Below are positions 40,601-52,600 of a stretch of 64,000 nucleotides of DNA, in pieces. The stretch comes from Luidia sarsii. Lineage: Eukaryota > Echinodermata > Asteroidea > Paxillosida > Luidiidae. The DNA lies in NCBI GenBank assembly GCA_949987565.1, contig OX465103.1:18423280-18487279 (forward strand). Reading direction: 5' to 3'. Below the pieces are notes generated by a model. It was given only the letters and a program-made list of their open reading frames with translations, was not told the DNA's origin and searched no databases. Positions within the stretch are counted from its first letter, which is position 1; each line of letters begins with the position of its first letter. Position numbers and translations under genes: made by a program.

Positions 40601-43600
40601 AAATAGCACACCTGTGAAAATTGAAAAACTGCTTCATTTGTTTTGTGAAAATGCAGCATTCGATGCAGTACTATTCCGAAAAATAGTTTAGATCTTGGTG
40701 AGACGTGAACAATTTCTTTTACTCTTTTCTAAAAAAATACAGCATTTTAGACAGAAATATTTCAGTGCGAGGTTTCTACTTTAACCATCTACAACCTATA
40801 TAAGTTTCATGTAAATATGTGAACATTTCTGTTTTTCGATCTTACCAATGTTTTGTAGGGGCTTTAAGTAACATTCATCTAATGTTTCATTTCCTATTCT
40901 GATTCCCTCTCCATTATACAGGAGTATGGGGAGCTGACAGACAAGCTGAATGAGTTACAGGTACGTAAGGAAATTCTGCAGGATAACATGAGTAATGGTC
41001 GGCAGTCTCCTTCCCCTGGCTATGTCCCACGGCCTGGCCCTGGGCCCAGCCCTGCCCCTGGGCCTGCCCCTGGGCCTGGCCCACACCTACCACAGCTCAA
41101 CATGAACCCCAATGCAACCATCCTGGATGGGCCCTTGGTGCATGGTCCTTACCGTGCCTTGGAGGGCAGTGTGCGGTCAAATGTTGCAGATGATGGTCCA
41201 ACGATTAAGGATACACCCAAGTCTCCGCCCGTCAGCAAGTATGTGCGTGCCTACTTGCCTAACAAGCAGAGGACATCAGTGAGTTCATATTTGTCTTTTT
41301 GCTTTTAGTAGTAATATAAGCCTTTCATAACAGTATAGATCTGTTTTCAAAGTACTGTAGGTTATTTCTATGCATCTTAATATGGTAGGATAACATGAAA
41401 GGCTAGGGCCCCTTTATTTGGATGAAATTTCAAGATTATAATTGGTTTATGATAACAAGTTACATGTAATTGCAAATAAAAACAAACATGGAATGGCTGA
41501 ATTTTAAACTTACATGTGCTATTTATTGTGTTTGTTGAAGAAAACGTTTTGACAATGTCTTGCAGTTGCAGCTTCATCGCATACTGTACATGTACATTGT
41601 GCCTACATGTTGATTTATTTAAAGATTGCAATTGTAGTGTACATGTACATTGCTAAAATGAATGTACGGTATGTGTTTGAAAATCAGATAAGATAATAAG
41701 AGCTTGCTACAGTTGCTAATATGATGAAAAATGCTATAAAATACTTGGTCATATGACAACCCACTCCACCCCAAGGTACTTTGCAAGCCTGGAACGATCC
41801 TGAGGGATGCCTTGGCCAAAGCCATGAAGATGAGGGAACTGACAGTTGATATGTGCAATGTCTACATGTACAAACGACAGCCCAGACACCCAGTGGCCTG
41901 GGATACTGATATGATGTACCTAGCAGGAGAGGAGGTAAGTACATGTATGCCGGGATACTTTAGCCTGCCTCCGCTGACAAAGCTTTCTTGGATTGAGATA
42001 CATGTAAATTGTCAACTTAGAAGTTTAGGACAATTCAATGGTTCAATAAAAATGGTTCTTGCTGTCTTATTGATGTAAAATATTGCATCCTCTAGTGCTG
42101 TGTGTTTGTCCGATCACAGTTCCTAAGCTTGTCCTTGTTAAACATAGGAATTTTAGATTCATTTGTGAGCCAGTGTGTTTGCTCATGGGTGATGGAATTG
42201 ATTCTTGGTAAGTTTATAGAGGATGAGTATCTGAATCACTAGGGCCATTCCCACTACCAAAATAATCGCAATTTGAATCCCAATTTAAAACCTTTTTTTT
42301 GGGGGGGGGGGGGATCGTGTCCACACTGGCCAACAAATCGTGTCGCAAATTATCGCAGGTTGATTGCGGTAACCTACAATGTGTGGTCATGCTGCACATG
42401 TGGCAACCCTGTGCCGCACTTCCTGGTAATGAGCTGTTGGCAGGAAATAAATGCCATGCGTGTGTAATGCATTGTGGGATAAAAAAATAAATGGTGCAAT
42501 TTGAGCAACGCGTTCCCGCACATATCGCGTCACAAATAAATACGATTATTTGAAAAAGTCTCACTCTTAGTAGAGTCCGAATTGCGATTCAAATCCCACT
42601 AATAATCATGCTTATTGTGTCCACACATGCAAAAAAAGCGGAGTTGAAATTGTGATTCAAATAATCGTGCTTATTTGGTATAGTGGAAACGGCCCTACTT
42701 TCTAATTTTAATGTGCAACTCTTTTACTTTGACAGATATGTGTTGAGGTGTCTGAACAATATCCAACTGCAAGGAGCATATCCCACAATTTTGTAAGTGA
42801 TTATTATATGTTTTTTGTTTACTGTTTACATGAGTAAGCAATCACTCATCATGTTTTGCTTGCATTGAAGCACTTTGTGCTGTTAATTTTTCCAGTGCCC
42901 ATGACCACCATAAAACTCGCTAAAACAATCGGGAACTATATATGTATGTGTGAAATAAATCAATTAGGGTATACTACATTTACTACATTGTATGTGGGTC
43001 TTTGTCATACTTTGTATTGATTTGTTCGAGGCTAAAAAGAGTCGTTGTTTAACTCTTGGACAATAGTGTTGCCTGGATTTGAAGAGCCCGTGACATAGCT
43101 TTATTTTGGACCCAAAATGCGGTGTCCCTGGGGCGAAGTGGTTAATCACTTCGCGCCGGGGGGTTTTTCAGCGCCGATGACCGCCATACAGGGGTTTTTG
43201 AACAATGCATCATTTTCAAATCTCGCTAAAACAATCGGAACAATACATTTATGTGAAATAAATCGATAAGAGTATACTATGGGTACAAGAGAGTAAAACC
43301 TGGCACAATTCAGACGTCATTGTGGCTTTTGTCAAGAGATTATTCGTTCGAAAAAGGGCCCTTTGTGCATAGTCAATGGACCGTAACGGACGTGTGTGTG
43401 TGCGTGCATGTACGCTGCTGACAATCCCTGACCGCAGACTCCTGCCTCTACTCCAGGCAGTCAAATCTTCGAGTTGGTCGGCCACAAACGAGCGTACAGA
43501 TTACGGTAAAGAATGTGGGGGGAATTCCAATGCCAGACTGACGACCGTTGGGCTGTGTGGCATGCAAAGACAATGTCCCCCGCGTGCTTTCAGCTGCAGC

Positions 43601-46600
43601 GCGGTATCCCTCGATCCTCCACAGTAAAAGTCCCACAATTGCACAATTACTGCTGCTAATCTTGCAATTCATGTGGCAACTTGCGTAGAATGTGGACAAT
43701 AGTGGTGCCCGGATTCGGAGGGCCCCGTTGCAAAGGCAATCCAATTGACCTCCGGATTCGGAGGTCCCAGCACGAAGTGGTTAAGCACTTTGCAACGGAG
43801 CCTCGGCGGTGTTGCTATGCACCGGGCTCTCCAAATGCACACACCACTATTGTCCAAATTGTAAACGAAGACTTATCAGCCTTTTAGAAAGCAATATTCA
43901 ATATGACAAATAATCATTTTGATGTCCATTGCCACGTGAATTGTTAGACTAGCGGGAAACAATTACACAATTGTGTGAGTGTTACTGCGGACGATGGAAG
44001 GATAGTGCTGCGAGAGAATGGTCATGGGCAGTGTTATAGCTAGGGTATTTTTAGTGGTGGTTCAAATTTCACCAACAAGAAGTCGCTCTCGTGAACGAAG
44101 CCTCACGATTAGCGACTGCGGTCAAAATGATAGCATGTACTGTTATTACATGTACTGTTAAATTAAATTAATTAATCACATAAAAATGATTAATTAATTA
44201 ATCAAATTAACTTTACTGCAAGTTTTGTTGTTAGTCATGTACAGTGTATAAATAATTTATTAACAAGTAAACTGAACAACAAAACTTGAAGAATAATGTA
44301 CATGTTTGAATTGACTGTGTGTGCACTCGGTACATGTGGAATGATTAGTAGACTTTCGCCAGCCCTTACAGTTGTTTTCTAACAAATAAACTAATGTTTA
44401 TTACAGTTATACTAGCGATGTTTCAAGTTTCGCGGTCAACTAAAGTGTATTTTCCAAAATTCTGGAAAATTTGAGAAGGATTTCAATTTTCATTCATTTC
44501 TTGAGATATCGGAAGTTGAAATCTTTAAAATCGCTCCGTGCGGCCGCGGTAGATCGAGCCAAAATGACGGAGAAAAAAAGAGAGTCAAACTAGCGTTTTT
44601 CGACCGCCGTCCAAATTTGTCAATTTTACCCTCAACTTGAAGCCTGTATTCTCTGATTTTTATTCATACATTTTGTACCACTATCAAAATTAATAACGAA
44701 GGGAATAATATTAAACTACGCGGAAACAACATTCGGAGACAAACGATGAAAGTAGCGTATTTTAGTTATGACCAATTTCCATTCGCAACGTTACTGAGGT
44801 TGGCAAGTCTAGGTGTGGTTTCCGCCTCTAGGTATAGCCATAGTGACACTACAGGAGCAGTAGGGCCGAAACCAGCCTACGCGCGGCACATGTGACATGA
44901 CACAACACGTCTTTGCACACACTGTATACTGCACAGTGCACGTGCACAGCGGCCACATGGCTGCATACGCGTTACGACTACGATCACGCTGCACTACTCA
45001 AGCCTGATCGGAACTTCCAGAACAAGTATTAGCGAGACGGTTACGCTACAAAAAAATACAATTTATTTTACTACCGAAACCAAACATAGATTGGGGTAAT
45101 AATGGGGTGAACATAGTGCCGGTCGGAAGCATTGTTTTTCACCAGGAGTGGTGGACGGAAATTATCCGTGGTGGTCGGCCCCGTCCACCGCCGACCAGCG
45201 TAGCTATAACACTGGTCATGGGCACAGAAGTGGTGAAAGCATTGCATACTCTGTACTTTCCTGATGTTTCTTATTGGACTTGAACCTGTATTGTCTGCTC
45301 CCTACTACAGATTTCTTGGGAGCCTCATATTTATTGTGCAAGCAGATATATTGACAACATAGAGCTCTATAAATAAACTACAGTGCACACTCCCCTATCA
45401 ACGCGTGGTACAAACTTGTGGCGACATGGACGCGCATCCGCCAAAGAGGGCAAAAAAAGTACCCGGATGTTAGTGGAAATCGCGTGTAATACGCGCATTC
45501 TACATGTACATGTATGTGTAGCTGTGTGTGTGTTCGAACGTTGCTGCATGCGTAGTCTTATACGCGTCGCGTCTTGTTTGCTCATTGATCTCCATAATAA
45601 TGAGTTTGCCCCATAGAGATCCATGCATTTGCCCTCTTTGGTAATGGCGTCGCAGTCCCCTTGTCGGCACACGTCACGCGATGAGTGCGCACTCTAGTTT
45701 ATTTATAGAGCTCTATGATTGACTACAGTTCTCAGTGGTTCATACATTTGAGCATGATCCCTAAGCTTATGTGATTGCTCATTGAATTGCATTTCAATTT
45801 CTTCACAATGGTCCCACAGGTCAGGAAGACATTCTTCACGCTGGTGTTCTGTGACAATTGCCACAAGTTGTTGTTCCATGGTTTTCGCTGTCAGACTTGT
45901 GGGTACAAGTTTCACCAGAGGTGTGCCAGTAAGGTGCCCACATTGTGTGTTGCTGAAAACCTGTACAAGATGTGAGTAAAGGGAAGGGCGTGGAGGTGGG
46001 AGGCAGGAGCATTAAGCATGTACAATGTATGCATTGATCACAACTACAGGCTTAAACTGCATTTTACTTTCTAGTTTTCCACTGGTACACATCAATTAAA
46101 CCTGACTTTGCATCTACAACATGTACATGTATGCTAAAGGAAAAATCTTGGAAAATACGCATGAAAGTCATTGTGGCTGAAGCCATAGTAATTGTAAAAT
46201 ATTGTATTTGATTTCTTTTTTTTTAGGCTTTTGATGAAAAATGAGGAAGATGAGGACAAAGAAGGGGACGAGCCTGATTCTCCAACCACCCCTCTCTCCA
46301 ATCGAGAACCTGCCAGGGCCACGTTGCCTAGGGAACGCTCCACATCAGCACCAAATGTCAGCTTCAATGCAGTTAATGCCATCACTACAACAGAGGTGGG
46401 ACTGTGCAATGCAATCATGTGGCTTGTCTCACCGGCTACATTGTCTTAGTCCTTTTGTTTGTTGACAATATCCGAATGCACTTAGTTTGACTGAGTGGAG
46501 GTTTGGTGCTGTCATAAATGTGTAGATCTTTTAAGATCCCTTTCTATAACAATGAACCATCAAAGCCTCTTTATAATGAGAATGACCTCCATGGTTGATT

Positions 46601-49600
46601 ACCGCTAACTTCAAATACATTGTATATTCCTATGCAGTACGTACATACATGGATTTAATATTGTATACTTGCTATATTGCTGTCCTGCTTTGCATGAAGT
46701 TCAATAACATCAGGATGTTTAATGTATTTAAAATGATTGCCAATTCAATGAAATGAGGATGTTCGTTCTACAGTATCAATGGAATTTGGTAAGACTTTAA
46801 GAGTTGTTTTGCTGTTGTAACTAGTGATTGGTCAGTATGCAAGTGGATGAGGCCTTACAGTTTCCTAAAGCTGGAGGGGTCTACCTGTAAAGGAGACAGA
46901 CATTTCTGCCCTGCACTTCAGGCAATATTCTCAACTAGCAATGTAACAAAGGGTTGAACACCATGAGTATCCTCAACAGAACTGTGCCATACTTTTCAAA
47001 CATGGAGCCTTTATGTTCTGAATTGTTTTACCTTACAATGGACCAGGGTCATAGTGTTTCTTTGATAGTTTCAAATGAAATATAGCATTTCACTTTTTCG
47101 ATTTTTAGAAGAAATTTTTTGTTTTGAATGGTAGTCTTTTTTATGTTTGAATTTTGTTCGGTCATTATTCTTTTTCGTGAATTTTTGCCTTTTTTCTCCT
47201 TGTTTTTCAGGAGTCAAAGTTTGTCTTTAAAACCAATCCAGCAGGTAAGAAAAGAGTGGCAATGTTGAGTTAGTAGGCATTCTGGCTCTGTTTCTTCAAA
47301 ATTTCAGGAATGCTTGGGAATATCTCTCCTACCCTAAATTAAAAAACAACCAAAAAAATTCATAGATGCAAGTCATACATTTCATTCTGTAATTACATGT
47401 ATTTTTGGTTTAATGTTAAGATAATGAATTTCATTTTTATGAAATGGATCACTTCAAATAACATGTTTTTTTATGATTGAGAACAGTGAAGCTAGTCAAA
47501 CTCCATTGAGCGTGCAGGGACCTATGGCTAAACTAATTGTAGTGCTTGGTTATACCTCGATACCTTGCAGCTATTTGATAGCTACTCATAGTCCCAATGT
47601 TAAGTGCAAAGTGCTTAGAGCAGTGTCCCATGGCATACTGTAAGGTGGTAGAGATGGCTCACAATTACTGCTCACATTGGAAGCAATGTTACTTGCATGG
47701 CAGGCATCGTAGAGAAACAAAACTCAAAAGCAAATCTACAGCAATTGCACATACATGTGTACATGTATTTCAGCATTGATGTTACTAGGCAGGTTGGAAG
47801 TTTGGAACCTACAAACTAAATTGATATAATTTGTGTAGCATTAGTAGAATAACTTAGCAGGCTTTGCAAGTTGAAACAGCAGCGCGGTCACATCCCCTCC
47901 AACCCTCTGCATGGAAAGCTGACAATCCAAGATGCCTTTCCCTGTCAAGAAAGCCAACCCCTTAAGCTTTTTGTTTGAAATACTTCCCTAATGTTTGTGA
48001 AGCCAATGTATAAAATGAATGATTTTGTTATAACATTTGTTTGCCATGATTTTACCCCTTATAACCATCCCACCTTGGTTTTGTTTTATTATTTGGTTGA
48101 GATTGCTTCTCATGAGCATGACGAGAAGGCATGATACATGTCCAATGCATGCACATACACATTGTATCTTTTTTTCAGTTCAAGAGGTCTCACGCTATTT
48201 TGTGGATTGTGCTTTATTCAAGTTGTTTTGTCTTGTGAAATGTATCCCTTGATATCCCAATTTCCAATTAATAGTGTATGGCATAACTACATCAGTACTG
48301 TATAATGGCCAAGTTGTTACCTAATGTATGAATTCTCTATTAATTAAACAAATGATCTTCCAGTACAAGTAGTAATTTTTGCTATGATACCGATATGGAT
48401 GCCATATGAGTAATGCACTCATGGTTGGAGATGATAAGAAGGAAGCTCTTAGCTATCTACACTAAATCAGTGGAAAGTGTCTACCAATGGGCATGTTTTT
48501 CATGGGCACAGATAAATAGGAAATGGGTGAAAGAAATATACACAGAAACATAGGTACATGTACATGTAACCAGGGCCCATTTTCATAGAGCCTCTTAAGC
48601 GAACTGCCATGTGATGTCAGTTGCATTTGACCCTATTAAACTCTTCTTTACTTGGGCCAATTAAAAAAAGAAAGATGTTTAGCACCCTGTTTTTTTTTCC
48701 AAAATGGCCGACCAACCCATTTATCCAAAAGAACTTGTCAGGCTATTTTTTCAAAATGGCTGCCAGTTTTTTCTTCTTCTTTAATTGAATTAAAAAGCTA
48801 ACACGTACAAATAGACAATTTCCACATTGACGACTGAGTATTAAAAAAAGCTACTTTAAAAAAAAAATCATTTTTCCCGGAAAAAACAAATCATGAAATG
48901 TTCACTTTTGGGTGTTTAAAAAAAGAAAGAAAAGCAGGCAGCCTCCAAAAAGGAAGCGGGCGGGGGACACTACAGTAAGCATGTTTTGTTTTACTTGGCA
49001 TTAGGCATGAACAATAGTGAAGGTTGGGTTGGCAAGGTGAATCATGACTTGTTGTGCTTAGCACATTTGATCACTTAAAGGCCCATACATGTACAACATT
49101 GATAAAAGTCAAAAGATTGCCACAGTTTGTGTGTTAAATCATTAAATATTCCAGAAAAGAAATCCTGTGAAGGTTTTAGCTCAAATGGTAATCTGAAAAA
49201 GTAGGAAATTGCAAAAAAACGTCACGGTTTTCGCACCATTCTATAGTGTAAGAAATAGTTTATTACTCACGAGTAATACACTATTTGTCAATGTTTGAGT
49301 GAAGATTTCTCGAGAAGTACAGCATCCCAAAATTCAACATGAGAATTCTATCATGACCATCTACAAACTGTGTTAGAAGGAAATCTGTGGATATTGATGT
49401 TTTCCGATCTTCCCAATGTTGTTTTGAGCCATTAAAGCCCCTACATAACATCAGTACATGTACATGTAAGATCAACCAACAGAAAGATTTCCATGAAACT
49501 TATACAGTTTGAAGATGGTTATGGTACAATGTACAAACTTCAAATTAAAATATTTCTGCTTAAAATGCTGTATTTTTGGAGAAAAGGGTAAAGAAATGGT

Positions 49601-52600
49601 TTACCTCTCACCTCTGGATCTAAACAATTTTTCGGAACATTTTGTTGAATGCTGCATTTTCGCAAAACAAATTAAGAGGTTTTTCACTACTTTCTCGAGA
49701 CTCATTTGGCGGACTGAGCTGAAATTTTCACAGGTGTGCTATTTCATGCATATGTTGTGTCAGCCAATGTATGGATGCTATTCTTTGACCTAGTCCAATG
49801 TTGTGTTATCGCTTTAAACAGCTCTATGAAATTGAGCCCTGAGCATAAGATGAAACTCTCATTGTGTTAACATTGCATGCATTTAAGCATCGTGCATGAA
49901 TTGAATTTAAAGTGACTTTCCTTACTGCCATCCTTTCACATAAGCTCAGTTACATTTCACTTTGCAACTATACATACATGTATGTTGCATCTTATTGATG
50001 CAATCAATTATTTCTCTATTGTCTTTTCTTTTTCTTTTGATTGCTACATTAGTTTTGATAACAAATCTCTAATCCTAACGCATGATTTTCTTGATCAAAA
50101 ATTTTGGTACTTTTTAAAGGAGTGTTATTTGGCCCATAGCTTTAACTTACATTGCTTTCTACCATCGGATCATTTTTGTATAAACCCTGAGCTTTTCTCA
50201 TCCTTTAGTATTTCTGATTCTATTCTATTCTATATAAAGAGTAGAGAGCATTTCATTATTTAGTGAAATTGTCAGATTCATTATAGCGAAGCTAATTAGA
50301 CCTAGATGTCATAGCCCTTACAGGTCATCTCTACAACTCTCATTCATTGCACAAAGTATCTGCCTGCCTATTCGTATCCGACTGGCAGGCTTCAGAACAT
50401 GCCAACTCACTGCTGTGGTCATCTGTCTCCCTATCATGTTGTAATCAACTTGTAATCAACCACTCTCTTCCCGTTCAGTATAACTGGTGTCATTGTGGCC
50501 TATGCTAACATGCCCCAATATTTCCTGCATAACAAGTCATTGCTGTAGTTGCAGTCAGCATCACGTGTGGTTGCCACATGGAGATGATCTCTGTAGTGTG
50601 ATGTCATTTCTTCTTTTTGTTAATCTCCCCTGCCAACCCTACCCCACCCCATGCTGTCAATGTACCCCTTGCATCCCTTTCTCAACCCCTCCCTCCCCAC
50701 ACCCCAACTCCATGTATGTGTCGTGGTGCTTGATCATATCTTGCTGTTTTCCTCCCCCTACTCTACTTTTGCACTTTTGTTTCCTTCTGTCCTTCCTCCC
50801 CTTTCCATACCCTTTCCTCCTTTCACCCCTCCCAGATCTTGGAGCTAGACACACCCACGCAAATAGCCCTGCGATGAGTGTGATCCGGCCGCGCCAAATA
50901 AGCTTCACGCCAACCATACTGAGCGCAGGCCGCGATAATGTCTTTGATTACAGCCCAACCAGTGCGCTACCTGGTGAGTCATGTACTATCCTGCTTCGCT
51001 TCATGCTTTAAAACATCAGAATCCACCCCAATCCTTTTAAAAATGAACATGTTCCCCTCACTTGTACCACAGCATTGTTATCATTGAATGAACTGTTTTA
51101 ATGAAAACAACACGACTCACTAATACAAGTAGTTAGTGAAATGCATTGCTGTGGAGTGCCTACCAGAGTAAAGATAACAGCAAGATGCCAGATTATTATC
51201 TTTGGTAGTAGTAGCTCACATTAACAGTACTCCTAATAACTCCCTTGATGGTCTTCAATTTATTCTTTGATAATTTACCTCCATGTGTGCAGTTGTGCAT
51301 TGTCTTGTCATATTTCTTCAACTTGCCTTTGACATGTGATTGCCCCACCTTGCTATGTATGACCTTAGTGCTAGTCTGATGACTAGTTAACCCTAGTCTG
51401 ATCTTTCCCCACAAAGTTCAGCACTGGTCAAAATGGCACGCCTTAGTGAGGCTGGAAACTACAATTTCAAAGTGGGATATTACCACGAAAAATTCATTTT
51501 AACAACTACATGTACATGTACACTGTATGTGGTTTTTACTTAGAAGAAAATGGTGAAATAAGAACAACATTTCTTTTGAAGAAAAGAGTGCCCTACCCAA
51601 CAAAAGATACAAATTTGTCTTAACTATCACTTGTCCAACATCATGTAAAATTTGTACTGCATGGGCACTGTATGGGAGTACAACACATTGTTACATTGCT
51701 AGTTTTATTCCTTCAATGTTGAGAATATTGCCTGAAGTGCTGGGCAGAAATGTCTGTCTCCTTTACAGGTAGACCCCTCCAGCTTTAGGAGTGTATTAGG
51801 CCTCATCCACTTGCACAGGGCTCACGCTAAGGCGAAAAATGCATAGCAAAACTGATCTACAAGTTGCAATTTTGCATAGCAGTTTTCAAAAATTGTATAG
51901 CACTAGCATTCTGCTATATCATTTCTAAAAACGTCATGGTACTAATTGGTAGTCTTTTGGTGGAGTATAAATTTACATGTAATTTGCTGTGTATTATTGC
52001 ACACATACATTTTTTTACAGAATAAGTCTGAATAACAGCCCATGTTTCCACTATCTAATTAATAAAAGACTGTCCTCTCCATGTAAGCCTTCACTGAAGT
52101 TGCAACAATACGTTATGCTACCTTTATGCTTGGAACATACGGCACATGATATTTAAGTCTCACAACTTTGTGACTGCTCAATCTCCATCCATTCCCCTGC
52201 CTCATCCAACTCATCTTTCCATCTCTTCGCTGTGGCAAACTTAACAGGTTTCCCAGGTCGCCATGATAGCTGTCAAAACTTCAACAGCCACCCTGATCCA
52301 TGTAGCATATGTTGCATGCATGTAGTACATTTACATGGACTGCACACTGCCGTGCAAAAGTCTGGTCGCACTCACATGCTTTTTTGTCAAAGAACTGTTT
52401 TACAGAAAGACTTTCTGAATTGTACATAAAATGTCAAACCTGTGTCTTGTGTCTTTATTTTAATCAAATATAATCATATTTCCACGGTGTCATAGCATCC
52501 GGTAAGTCCACGACGACAGTAATTTTGTGACAGAATTTTTTCATTGCATACCAGTTCGCCAGTACTGCACTAGTCTTTGTTCAAGATGTTTGTGATCAGC

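Larger units (their letters stand above)
48571..49841. mobile_element. outer hAT-like element containing two MITEs
   Basis: Starts CAGGGCCCATTTTCATAGAG and ends as the inverse of CAGGGCTCAATTTCATAGAG. No 8-bp duplication remains. The interior holds the two TTAA MITEs at 49079-49813, which inserted later. Family assignment is from terminal resemblance only. Confidence 0.65.

Noticed and set aside
50487..51011. A 174-codon ORF as a stand-alone gene
   Set aside because: Only 50836-50973 fits, as Raf exon 9. The rest is C/T-rich intron read through by chance.
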